Source: Peptococcaceae bacterium UBA5752 (GTDB taxonomy: Bacteria; Bacillota; Dehalobacteriia; UBA4068). From it: DNA of 64,000 bases. The notes beneath the pieces are model-generated. The model searched no databases. It was not told the DNA's origin and worked only from the letters and a program-made list of their open reading frames with translations. Shown here one piece after another: positions 35,505 to 43,567 of the stretch; within the stretch, counting starts at the first letter, position 1, and the number at the start of each line of letters is the position of its first letter. The position numbers were made by a program, and so were the translations under genes. The stretch spans positions 310,001 to 374,000 of the forward strand of contig DIFI01000009.1 of the NCBI GenBank assembly GCA_002419055.1. Direction: 5' to 3'.

Positions 35505-35555
35505 ATGTATCATGTAGAGAATTGCACAATATATAGATATTATCGATATAGGTGA
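35505..35555 (+). other. Possible 16-residue leader ORF upstream of the HD-GYP-like gene
   Basis: ATG at 35505 has AAAGGCAGGA a few bases upstream and encodes MYHVENCTIYRYYRYR before a TGA inside the next gene's ribosome binding region. The Tyr/Arg-rich tail and the overlap with that site suggest a leader peptide, but it may be chance. Confidence 0.3.
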
Positions 35556-35567
35556 GGAAAAGAAAAG

Positions 35568-36374
35568 ATGCGTATATTTCCCATTATAACTCGATATACT
35601 GTTTTTGCTTTAGCTGTTTGGTTGATAGATTCATTGTTGTTGTCTTCTTCTGCTTCAATATCATTGGGGTCTGCATTTTTTGCCGAAGTATCTTCTTATA
35701 GAATAATACTTCGGCTTATTGTTTTGATAATCATTGCAGTTATTGCTTATAATCATTGCAAAAAGATTATTGCCGACAGAGAAGTTGCAAAATGGGGAAT
35801 CGATGATACTGAAGATGTGTATTGTGGTTCAGCAGAAAGTCGCGATCGTTCGCGTCGATTAGTTTATTATAGTTTGGCGATGGCTAAACGTTATAATTTG
35901 CCTAAAAAGGAAATGGACAAGCTGCGTATTCTATGTTACTGTCATGATATCGGCTTGTTTATTGTCAGTGATAAGATTGTTCGTCGCAAACGCAGTTTAG
36001 GTGAATTTGATCAAAAGCTTCTTGATCAACATATAGAACTCGGAACAGAAATCGTTGCTGCCATAAAACCTTTTTCGAAAGCAGCCGATTTGGTGCGCTG
36101 CCATGAAGAGAAATACAACGGCGGTGGATATCTAGGTTTAGCGGGCAAGAAAATCCCCTTGGCTTGCCGCATTTTCCGGGTAGCTTTAATGTATGATTAT
36201 CTTACGGTTCCTTTTAATCAGAAGCGGGCTCTTGTTTGTGATGAAGCATTAAATGAACTGAGATATTACGAAGGCAACGAGCTTGATCCGGAAGTAGTAG
36301 ATGTGTTTCGCCAGATTATGGGCAATCATTTTGTTTTGAGAGATTTGAGAGAGCGAATATTTTCGATTCGTTAA
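35568..36374 (+). CDS. Membrane protein with degenerate HD-GYP domain
   Basis: 268 residues. Two N-terminal transmembrane segments (about 8-27 and 43-62) precede a cytoplasmic HD-type domain. The HD pair is kept (CYCHDIGLFIV) but the following Lys of HDIGK is Leu. The second histidine (QHIELGTEI) and the HEEKYNGGGYLGLAGKKIPLACRIFRVALMYDYLT block match HD-GYP phosphodiesterases, with GYP changed to GYL and the usual VAD changed to VAL. Cyclic-di-GMP hydrolysis is therefore uncertain; it could bind nucleotide without cleaving it. GGTGAGGAAAAG precedes the ATG. Confidence 0.75.
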   Translation: MRIFPIITRYTVFALAVWLIDSLLLSSSASISLGSAFFAEVSSYRIILRLIVLIIIAVIAYNHCKKIIADREVAKWGIDDTEDVYCGSAESRDRSRRLVYYSLAMAKRYNLPKKEMDKLRILCYCHDIGLFIVSDKIVRRKRSLGEFDQKLLDQHIELGTEIVAAIKPFSKAADLVRCHEEKYNGGGYLGLAGKKIPLACRIFRVALMYDYLTVPFNQKRALVCDEALNELRYYEGNELDPEVVDVFRQIMGNHFVLRDLRERIFSIR

Positions 36375-36392
36375 ATTGCAATTTTAATTGTT

Positions 36393-36424
36393 AAGTCTGC
36401 AACTAATCTATGCAGGCTTTTTTA
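36393..36424 (+). terminator. Terminator after the HD-GYP-like gene
   Basis: Arms AAGTCTGCA (36393-36401) and TGCAGGCTT (36411-36419), then TTTT. Confidence 0.75.
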
Positions 36425-36512
36425 TGTTTACTTTTGCCGCCTGTGGTTGACAATAATAGGTAAAGATACTATAATCAGGTATGCTCTATTAAAAACAGAA
36501 GAGGTGGAGTGT

Positions 36513-38096
36513 ATGACTAAAATATTGGTAGCGGAAAAGCTTAATGAAAAAGGTTTAGCGGTTTTGTATGCAAGCGGAATGGATATTGATTATCGAAAGG
36601 ATATTACCAGAGAAGAGATATTATCCTGTATTGGTGAATATGATGGTTTGATTGTCCGCAGTCAACCGGTTGTTGACGCCGAACTGCTTTCGAAAGCAAC
36701 TAAACTTAAGGTTGTCGGACGTGCCGGTAATGGTGTTGATAATATCAGCATGGAAGAGGCTACCAATTTAGGTATAATCATTGTAAATACCCCTGATGCT
36801 AACAGTGTTTCTGCCTGCGAATTAACGGTTGGTATGATACTGGCTTCCTGTAGGAATATTCCTCAAGCAAATGACAGTTTAAAGGGCGGCACATGGGGCC
36901 GCAGTCGCTTCCAGGGTAGTGAATTACACGGCAAGACGCTTGGTATTATCGGATTAGGACGTATCGGTACTTTGTTGGCTAATCGTATGATAGCATTTGA
37001 TATGAATATCATAGCGTATGATCCATACATTACCGATGAGTGTTTTAAACGGGCAAGAGCCACTAAAAAGGAAACTCTTGAGGAATTACTGGCCGAATCC
37101 GATATAATTTCAATACATACGCCAAAAACCGACGAAACTCTCGGAATGATTGGCGAGAAACAATTAAAGCTTGTAAAAAAGGGAGTGCGGTTTATTAACT
37201 GCGCACGCGGCGGCCTTTACCAGGAAGATGCTATTGCTAAGGCGCTTGCTGATGGCACTGTTGCTTCTGCAGCATTTGATGTATTGTCTAAGGAACCTTG
37301 CATTGATTCGCCACTTTATAAATTTGAAAATTTTATCGTGACGCCGCATATCGGAGCTACAACGGATGAGGCTCAAGAAAATGTTGGCATCTCAGTAGCG
37401 GAAGAGGTTATTTCAGCTTTACGGGGCGAGATGGTACCCAATGCTGTCAATTTACCAATACTGAGGAATGAAGATCTGAACGTTATTAAACCTTACCTGC
37501 GTTTAGGCGAGCTTTTAGGTAAGCTATATCTTCAATTACAGAAAAAGCCTGTTAAACGCGTAGTTGTTGATTATTGTGGAACTGTTGCAAATCTTGATAC
37601 CGCTGTAATTACCAGAGCTGTATTGAGAGGACTTTTTGAACCGATACTCAAAGAACAAATCAATTATGTAAACGCCAGAATCGTGGCCGAAAGACGTGGC
37701 ATCTCGGTCGCCGAAAGCAAGGAGCCCGCTACGCCTAACTACGATAGTTTAATTACGGTAAAAATCTTTGCCGGTGAAAGGGAATATCGTTATTCTGGAA
37801 CTATCTTTTGCAACGATGACCCGCGGATTATTGAGATCGATGGTTTTCATTTTGATTTTCGGCCGGAAAAATATATGCTAATCGTTGAAAATGCAGATCT
37901 GCCGGGCATGATCGGTAAAATCGGCACTGTTATGGGTGAAGCCGGTATCAATATTTCCGGGATGCAGGTCAGCCCTGTTCCTGATACCGGTAAAGCAATG
38001 ATGACGATCGGTGTTAGCCGCGAACCGAATGAGAAACAGCTTAAGATGATCAGTAAAGTTGAGAATATTTATAAAGTAAGTTTTGTTACTTTCTAA
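36513..38096 (+). CDS. serA: D-3-phosphoglycerate dehydrogenase
   Basis: First step of serine synthesis. 527 residues, the long form with a C-terminal ACT domain. The N-terminal part has DGLIVRSQPVVDAELL and GRAGNGVDNI. The NAD domain has GKTLGIIGLGRIGTLLANRM, then INCARGGLYQEDAI and the catalytic TPHIGATTDEAQENV. The ASB intervening domain (about 320-450) is followed by the ACT domain (MLIVENADLPGMIGKIGTVMGEAGINISGMQV), a serine feedback site in relatives. ATG at 36513 has GAGGTGGAG upstream; an earlier in-frame ATG at 36447 lacks one. yfbR follows after 13 bases. Confidence 0.96.
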   Translation: MTKILVAEKLNEKGLAVLYASGMDIDYRKDITREEILSCIGEYDGLIVRSQPVVDAELLSKATKLKVVGRAGNGVDNISMEEATNLGIIIVNTPDANSVSACELTVGMILASCRNIPQANDSLKGGTWGRSRFQGSELHGKTLGIIGLGRIGTLLANRMIAFDMNIIAYDPYITDECFKRARATKKETLEELLAESDIISIHTPKTDETLGMIGEKQLKLVKKGVRFINCARGGLYQEDAIAKALADGTVASAAFDVLSKEPCIDSPLYKFENFIVTPHIGATTDEAQENVGISVAEEVISALRGEMVPNAVNLPILRNEDLNVIKPYLRLGELLGKLYLQLQKKPVKRVVVDYCGTVANLDTAVITRAVLRGLFEPILKEQINYVNARIVAERRGISVAESKEPATPNYDSLITVKIFAGEREYRYSGTIFCNDDPRIIEIDGFHFDFRPEKYMLIVENADLPGMIGKIGTVMGEAGINISGMQVSPVPDTGKAMMTIGVSREPNEKQLKMISKVENIYKVSFVTF

Positions 38097-38109
38097 AGAG
38101 GAAATAATT

Positions 38110-38688
38110 ATGGGTAATTGGTTTTATGCCTATTTATCGAGATTAAAATTAATAAAACGATGGAGCTTAATGCGCAATATCATGGAGGAAAATGTTGCAG
38201 AGCATAGCTTGCAGGTGGCAGTAATTGCCCATGCTTTAGCTTTAATTGGCAAGAAGTATTTCGATGACGATATTGATGAGCGAGAAGTTGTGATGAGGGC
38301 ACTTTATCATGATGTTGGCGAGGTGATTATTGGCGATCTGCCAACACCGGTTAAATATTTTAATCCCGAGATCAAGACATCATATAGCGAAATAGAGAAT
38401 ATCGCCAAACAAAAGCTTTTGTCGATGTTACCGGAGCAATTAATGGATGAGTATCGACCCCTATTTTTCCCACCTGCCGATAAGGTACAAAGAATTATTA
38501 AAGCGGCCGATAAAATTACAGCCTATATCAAGTGTCTCGAAGAAGGTGTAGCAGGGAACCATGAATTTGCTTTAGCCGAACAAAGTATATTAACAGAAAT
38601 AAATAAGTTTAATGATTTGCCGCAAGTTAGCTGGTTTATGGAAAATTGTATTGCCGGATTTACCAAAACTATTGACGAAATGGGTTGA
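38110..38688 (+). CDS. yfbR: YfbR-type 5'-deoxynucleotidase (HD domain)
   Basis: 192 residues, an HD-domain hydrolase that removes phosphate from deoxynucleoside monophosphates. It has IKRWSLMRNIMEENVAEHSLQVAVIAHAL, the metal-binding HD in ALYHDVGEVIIGDLPTPVKYFNPEI, and IKAADKITAYIKCLEEG, all as in YfbR. The start at 38110 follows AAAGAGGAAATA; an upstream in-frame TTG at 38083 would overlap serA and is rejected. Cotranscribed with serA, ending at a terminator. Confidence 0.93.
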   Translation: MGNWFYAYLSRLKLIKRWSLMRNIMEENVAEHSLQVAVIAHALALIGKKYFDDDIDEREVVMRALYHDVGEVIIGDLPTPVKYFNPEIKTSYSEIENIAKQKLLSMLPEQLMDEYRPLFFPPADKVQRIIKAADKITAYIKCLEEGVAGNHEFALAEQSILTEINKFNDLPQVSWFMENCIAGFTKTIDEMG

Positions 38689-38696
38689 AATATAAA

Positions 38697-38726
38697 AATG
38701 ATGATGCTTTTGCATCATCATTTTTT
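38697..38726 (+). terminator. Terminator after yfbR
   Basis: Arms ATGATGATGC (38698-38707) and GCATCATCAT (38712-38721), then TTTTTT. Confidence 0.85.
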
Positions 38727-38754
38727 ATGATATAATATTATTTAATATTTATAA

Positions 38755-39444
38755 TTAAAAATAGAAATATTTTATTAAAAATAATATAACGAGATGGGCT
38801 ACATAAAATATATAGAACCAAAGACGCATTGACTTGCCCTTCTTGCCTTTATAAAGCATTATTATCGGTATGGCAAGGAGCGCTAGTACCTGAATAGTTG
38901 CATCGCCCCAAACACCATATTTGTAAAAGGTTACAATGCCTTCAATTAAGAAGGGGAGAGAAATGAGACCCCAGGCAATAACCAGCTTACGGAAATTATT
39001 GAATAAGAGATAAGATGCAAAGATCATTAAAATTCCGTAGACACCATAATCGAAATTAAGGAACTCAGCAGCCACTGCAAACAGAAAAACAAAGAAATAG
39101 CCATAGTTGCTGTCTAATCTATCGAAAGCATACAAAGTAAGAAGACCTAATCCCAACGTAAACAGGACATTTAGTTTTTCCGTTCCCATGATTAACATAT
39201 AAGGATATTGGAAAGCAACGGCAAAAATTAATATCAGCAACAAGTATTTTTTAACATCATGAGTATGTTTGTATCCGTTAGCAATCAGATAGGCAAAAAT
39301 CGGATAGGCGAGACGACCAATCATACGTAATGCTATAATATCGGGAAACAACAAGTAACCGATGTGATCTATTACCATGAGGGCGCAACCGATAATTTTC
39401 AGCTGAAAGCAGCTAATTTGCAAACCAGAAGTACTTTTTTCCAT
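38755..39444 (-). CDS. TraX family membrane protein
   Basis: 229 residues with about seven to eight hydrophobic helices. The start LKIIGCALMVIDHIGYLLFP, followed by RMIGRLAYPIFAYLIANGY, is the TraX family signature; TraX acetylates pilin in conjugative plasmids, but chromosomal relatives in Bacillota are of unknown function and common. The ATG at 39444 follows AAAAGGAGC. No conjugation genes are nearby, so this is not evidence for a mobile element. Convergent with yfbR, divergent from the transporters. Confidence 0.85.
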   Translation of the reverse strand: MEKSTSGLQISCFQLKIIGCALMVIDHIGYLLFPDIIALRMIGRLAYPIFAYLIANGYKHTHDVKKYLLLILIFAVAFQYPYMLIMGTEKLNVLFTLGLGLLTLYAFDRLDSNYGYFFVFLFAVAAEFLNFDYGVYGILMIFASYLLFNNFRKLVIAWGLISLPFLIEGIVTFYKYGVWGDATIQVLALLAIPIIMLYKGKKGKSMRLWFYIFYVAHLVILFLIKYFYF

Positions 39445-39545
39445 AGAAGCTCCTTTTGTGTTAATATCATTTTATTCGGTATTTTTGCCAATAATCCTGT
39501 ATAAATGATGTTCTAATGATTATTTTTTATTTAAGAGGTCAGATA

Positions 39546-40481
39546 GTGACAAAACAAAACGAAAAACTTAAATATTATTTGTTTACGATTATAGGTACAT
39601 TGTTTGTTGGTAGTACAACACCGGTATTAAAACATTTGCTTAATAGTGGTGTAGATGTTTATCTAGCAGCTTTTTGCCGAATAGCCATACCGATATTTTT
39701 TGCAACCGGTATATTAGCGGCGACTAAACAAAAACCGGATTTTGCTGCTTTTCGTCGTTTGTGGAAACCGATTTTGTTAATGAGCTTTTGTGGCCAGGCC
39801 GGTTTGTGGATGTTGACAACAATAGCTCTGCAATACGCACCGGCAGGGCAGTCAATGTTGATATATGGCATAAATCCTGTATTAATTATTGTTTTGGCTT
39901 ATCTTATACTCAAAGAGCCAATGGGCAAAAGACGGGTAATCGGAACGATAACGGCTGTTTTCGGAGTTACGCTTTGTATGATTGGCGGCAGCAATTTTAA
40001 CGTAGGTGCTCTGTCGATTTCCCCTTGGGATATGATCTTTATACTGACAGCTTTGCTGTGGGCGGTTTATTGTATCATAATGAGGATATATTGCGTAAAG
40101 ATACAGGTGTATCAGTGTTTTTTTTGGCTGATAGTTTGTTCTATCATTTTATTCATGCCATTTGTATTGCCGCGTCTCTATTTATTGAAGAGTCTTAATG
40201 GCGAGCAGATTTTCTGGCTGGTGTATTTAGGGGTAGTACCGGGATCCTTAGGGTTTTTGTCTTGGAACATCGGTTTGAATACGATTGGCGCAGTTCCATG
40301 TGGTCTGATTAACAGCTTTTTGCCTGTTACAGCGGTAGTTATTTCTACTATCTGGCTTGGGGAGAGTATTGCTGGGGTGCAGGCAATGGGTGCTGTGATT
40401 GTCATAATAAGTGTTTGGCAAGGTCTGCGTTGTGATCCTTCTAAAAATATCAATATTGTAAGTGATAATTGTAAGAAATAA
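39546..40481 (+). CDS. DMT superfamily (EamA) transporter A
   Basis: 311-residue drug/metabolite transporter with ten predicted helices in two EamA repeats (for example FTIIGTLFVGSTTPVLKHLL, SFCGQAGLWMLTTIALQYAPAGQSML, YLGVVPGSLGFLSWNIGLNTIGA). The substrate is unknown. GTG at 39546 is chosen, with AGAGGT 6 bases upstream; an ATG at 39516 has no site and would add 10 residues including this site's codons. First of three EamA genes; a copy of its last ~35 codons appears downstream at 41488-41592. Confidence 0.88.
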   Translation: MTKQNEKLKYYLFTIIGTLFVGSTTPVLKHLLNSGVDVYLAAFCRIAIPIFFATGILAATKQKPDFAAFRRLWKPILLMSFCGQAGLWMLTTIALQYAPAGQSMLIYGINPVLIIVLAYLILKEPMGKRRVIGTITAVFGVTLCMIGGSNFNVGALSISPWDMIFILTALLWAVYCIIMRIYCVKIQVYQCFFWLIVCSIILFMPFVLPRLYLLKSLNGEQIFWLVYLGVVPGSLGFLSWNIGLNTIGAVPCGLINSFLPVTAVVISTIWLGESIAGVQAMGAVIVIISVWQGLRCDPSKNINIVSDNCKK

Positions 40482-40500
40482 TTGATACGGAGGGAGTAGC

Positions 40501-41433
40501 TTGAGCAAAAAGTATAAGTATTTTTTATTTCTCTTTTTGGTAGTACTTGGATCAGGAACTGGTACTCCGGTTGTCAAGATGCTGGTAGCAGATGGGGTAG
40601 ATCCCTATTTTGTAACCTTTTCACGGATAATATTACCTTTAGTTTATATTTTATTTTGGATGATTTTTGTTACAAAAGAAAAACCACGTTTAAAAGATTT
40701 CCGTAAGCATTTTTGGTCGTTATTGGCAATGGGATTGATAGGTGTTGCCGGACTTTGGGCCCTAATGTCAATAGGTCTTCAGCATACCGAAGCAGGAAAA
40801 TCAACTTTGATCCATTCATTTAATCCGGTAATTATTGTATTACTTTCACATTATTTTCTCAAAGAAGCGCTTGGTTGGCGGCGCATTGTCGGTATTGCTG
40901 CGGCCTGTGTAGGATTGATTTTTTGTATAACCGGCAGTGATTTGGCTTATTTGCGCGATTTCTCACTTGATCCTTGGGATTTGGCATTTTTAGGAACTGG
41001 TACTTGCTTTGCGGTATATACGATACTTATTCGTAAATATGGTCATTATCTATCATATATTCAGACATTCTTTTGGATTTTAGTTGCCTCAACAATTATA
41101 TTTATTCCATTAATTATATCTCGGCTTGATATTATTTCTCAGTTGACGTTTAGGCAATGGGCCTATTTGATATATCTTGGTCTTGTTCCGGGAACTATCT
41201 GTATGCTATTATGGAACAAGGGCGTTAATATTGTCGGAGCTGCGGTTAGTGGCATTATTAATAGTTTTTTCCCCGTTTCTGCGATCATACTTTCGGCTAT
41301 CTGGTTTGGTGAGCGACTGACTTGGCTACAGTATTTGGGAGCAGTTTTGGTAATATGTGGTATTTGGCAGGGTATTAAAAAAACAGCTATGCCGATAAAC
41401 AATGAAACCGGTGAGAGCTTGGAACCGGAATAA
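40501..41433 (+). CDS. DMT superfamily (EamA) transporter B
   Basis: 310 residues, ten predicted helices, two EamA repeats (FLFLFLVVLGSGTGTPVVKML; WALMSIGLQHTEAGKSTLIHSFNPVIIVLLSH; YLIYLGLVPGTICMLLWNKGVNIVGAAVSGIINSFFPVSAIILSAIWFGERLT). It starts with TTG at 40501 after CGGAGGGAG. By my count about 40 of 310 residues differ from transporter C (near 87% identity), so B and C arose by recent duplication. Substrate unknown. Confidence 0.88.
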   Translation: MSKKYKYFLFLFLVVLGSGTGTPVVKMLVADGVDPYFVTFSRIILPLVYILFWMIFVTKEKPRLKDFRKHFWSLLAMGLIGVAGLWALMSIGLQHTEAGKSTLIHSFNPVIIVLLSHYFLKEALGWRRIVGIAAACVGLIFCITGSDLAYLRDFSLDPWDLAFLGTGTCFAVYTILIRKYGHYLSYIQTFFWILVASTIIFIPLIISRLDIISQLTFRQWAYLIYLGLVPGTICMLLWNKGVNIVGAAVSGIINSFFPVSAIILSAIWFGERLTWLQYLGAVLVICGIWQGIKKTAMPINNETGESLEPE

Positions 41434-41453
41434 ACAACTCGGTAGTGTTGCAG

Positions 41454-41469
41454 ATATTGCCGTGATCTT
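41454..41469 (+). repeat. 16-bp copy of a segment of the downstream protease gene
   Basis: The 16 bases ATATTGCCGTGATCTT at 41454-41469 are identical to 42688-42703, inside the trypsin-like protease gene. They lie just before the transporter A fragment, marking a rearrangement junction. Confidence 0.75.
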
Positions 41470-41487
41470 AAGTTGCAAGCAGCTTGG

Positions 41488-41592
41488 GTGCAGGCAATGG
41501 GTTCTGTGATTGTCATGATAAGCGTTTTGCAAGATCTGCGTTGTGATCTGTCTAAAAATATCAATATTGTTAATGATAATTGTAAAAAGTAA
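41488..41592 (+). pseudogene. 3' fragment of transporter A between B and C
   Basis: Translates as VQAMGSVIVMISVLQDLRCD and onward to KNINIVNDNCKK and a stop, nearly the same as the C-terminus of transporter A (VQAMGAVIVIISVWQGLRCD). It is followed by the same ribosome binding region and TTG start as at transporter B. It is a remnant of a tandem duplication and is probably not translated by itself. Confidence 0.85.
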
Positions 41593-41610
41593 AGATACGG
41601 AGGGAACAGC

Positions 41611-42543
41611 TTGAGCAAAAAGTATAAATATTTTATATTTATTTTTTTAGTAGTACTTGCATCAGGAACTGGTACTCCGGTTATCAAAATGTTGGTAGCA
41701 GATGGAATAGATCCTTTTTTTGTTTCTTTTTCTATGATAATAATGCCGCTGATTTTTTGTTTATTTTGGATGTTTTTTGTATCAAAAGAAAAACCACATT
41801 TAAAAGATTTCCGTATACATTTCGGGTCATTATTCGCAATGGGCCTAATAGGTGTTGCCGGACTTTGGGCCTTAATGGCATTGAGCCTTCAGCATACTGC
41901 TGCCGGAAAATCAACTTTGATCCATTCATTTAATCCGATAATTATTGTACTACTTTCACATTTTTTTCTCAAGGAAGCGCTTGGTTGGCGGCGTATTGTC
42001 GGTATTGCTGCAGCCTGTGTAGGACTGATTTTTTGTATAACCGGCAGTGATTTGGCTTATTTGCGTGATTTCTCACTTAATCCTTGGGATTTGGCATTTT
42101 TAGGCACGGGTACTTGCTTTGCGGTATATACGATACTTATTCGTAAATATGGTCATTTTCTATCATATATTCAGACATTCTTTTGGATTTTAGTTGCCTC
42201 AACATTTCTCTTTATACCATTTATAATATCACGGTTTGATATTATTTCTCAGTTGACGTTTAGGCAATGTGTCTATTTGCTTTATCTTGGACTCGTACCG
42301 GGGGCCATTTGTACGCTGCTATGGAACAAATGCGTTAATATTGCGGGTGCAGCAGTCAGTGGCATTATTAATAGTTTTTACCCTGTTTCTGCGATCATAC
42401 TTTCGGCTATCTGGTTTGGTGAACGACTGACTTGGCTACAATATTTGGGAGCGTTATTAGTAATTTGTGGTATTTGGCAAGGAATTAATAAAACAGCTAT
42501 GCCGATAAACAATGAAACCGGTGAGAGCTTGGAACCGGAATAA
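41611..42543 (+). CDS. DMT superfamily (EamA) transporter C
   Basis: 310 residues, the duplicate of transporter B with the same start context (CGGAGGGAACAGC then TTG) and the same C-terminal ETGESLEPE. Differences cluster in the first 120 residues (for example SRIILP to SMIIMP, YILFW to CLFWM), which could change substrate range. The frame is intact, so both copies may function. Followed by the trypsin-like protease gene after 61 bases. Confidence 0.88.
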   Translation: MSKKYKYFIFIFLVVLASGTGTPVIKMLVADGIDPFFVSFSMIIMPLIFCLFWMFFVSKEKPHLKDFRIHFGSLFAMGLIGVAGLWALMALSLQHTAAGKSTLIHSFNPIIIVLLSHFFLKEALGWRRIVGIAAACVGLIFCITGSDLAYLRDFSLNPWDLAFLGTGTCFAVYTILIRKYGHFLSYIQTFFWILVASTFLFIPFIISRFDIISQLTFRQCVYLLYLGLVPGAICTLLWNKCVNIAGAAVSGIINSFYPVSAIILSAIWFGERLTWLQYLGALLVICGIWQGINKTAMPINNETGESLEPE

Positions 42544-42604
42544 ACAAATCGGTAGTTGCATGTTAAAAAGCGGCGAATTGTATTAGAAAGCATGTGATAA
42601 TTAG

Positions 42605-43450
42605 ATGGCACGTTATCGAATCAAAAAAGATCCTCCAATTTCGTCGGAAACAAAAAACGGCGAATATTGGCGTCAGATTAATCCCAAATATTGCCGTGAT
42701 CTTGATATGGACGAGATATCGGAGCTAAATCAATTAGCCGATAATGATATAAACGAACAAGCGCATGAGATTACCGGTGGATTTCGTATTATATTACCAC
42801 TGATCGCGGTGATCGTATTAATTTGTTTTACATATATAATTTATGGAAATTATATCAACAATTGGGATATTAATGATCTTAGCTTTCTCAAACAGTCAAT
42901 AGAATTATCGGAAAATCAATCGCTGAATCAATTAAAAAATTCTGTAGTAAGCATCGAACACGGTAATATTTCCGGGACAGGCTTCAATATCAGCGAAGAT
43001 GGTTTGATTGTTACCAATCAGCATGTGGTAGCAGGTGCTAACAGCTTAACAATTACTTGTGCTGACGGAAAAGCGTATATTGCTGACAGTTGGCAAACAA
43101 TTGAAGGTGTTGATTTGGCGCTGATTGATTTGAATGCCAAGGATTTACCTTATTTACAGCTGGCTGACAATTATCCGCAGATCGGCGATACTGTGATATT
43201 TATCGGCAATCCATTAGGTTTTGATTATACGATCAGTCAGGGGGAGGTTAAGCAAATATGGTATCAGCAGCAGCCTTATCCGGTGATATATATTTCCGGT
43301 CCTGTATTACCCGGATCCTCGGGAAGTCCGGTGTTTAATGATAAAGGCCAGGTAATTGGAGTTATTTATGCCAGCATAGAAGGCGTAGAAAACAGCGGTT
43401 TAGTTATTCCTATAGAAGCAATTAATAAATATTTTACTGAAAACAAATAA
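42605..43450 (+). CDS. Membrane-anchored trypsin-like serine protease without PDZ domain
   Basis: 281 residues. A ~60-residue acidic and polar cytoplasmic region precedes one transmembrane helix (IILPLIAVIVLICFTYIIYG). The extracellular S1C-type protease domain follows, with His in VTNQHVVAGA, Asp in GVDLALIDL and Ser in LPGSSGSPVFND. It ends soon after the protease fold, without the PDZ domain of the HtrA at 33829. A weak site precedes the ATG at 42605. It may be a regulatory surface protease with unknown substrate. Confidence 0.87.
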   Translation: MARYRIKKDPPISSETKNGEYWRQINPKYCRDLDMDEISELNQLADNDINEQAHEITGGFRIILPLIAVIVLICFTYIIYGNYINNWDINDLSFLKQSIELSENQSLNQLKNSVVSIEHGNISGTGFNISEDGLIVTNQHVVAGANSLTITCADGKAYIADSWQTIEGVDLALIDLNAKDLPYLQLADNYPQIGDTVIFIGNPLGFDYTISQGEVKQIWYQQQPYPVIYISGPVLPGSSGSPVFNDKGQVIGVIYASIEGVENSGLVIPIEAINKYFTENK

Positions 43451-43500
43451 ATTTATCTAAATTATAAATACTGATGTATTCTTAATTTGTTAACAAATGC

Positions 43501-43529
43501 TTGACGTTGACTGCGGGATTTGTCATAAT
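43501..43529 (+). promoter_or_regulatory. Promoter of lysA
   Basis: TTGACG (43501-43506), a 17-base spacer, then CATAAT (43524-43529), about 39 bases before the lysA start. No lysine riboswitch fits in this gap. Confidence 0.75.
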
Positions 43530-43567
43530 ATAGATTAATTTAATGATACAGCATGAGGAGGTTTCAC

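Noticed and set aside
38755..39444. TraX-like gene as sign of a conjugative element
   Set aside because: Chromosomal TraX-like genes are common and no transfer, relaxase or integrase genes are near.
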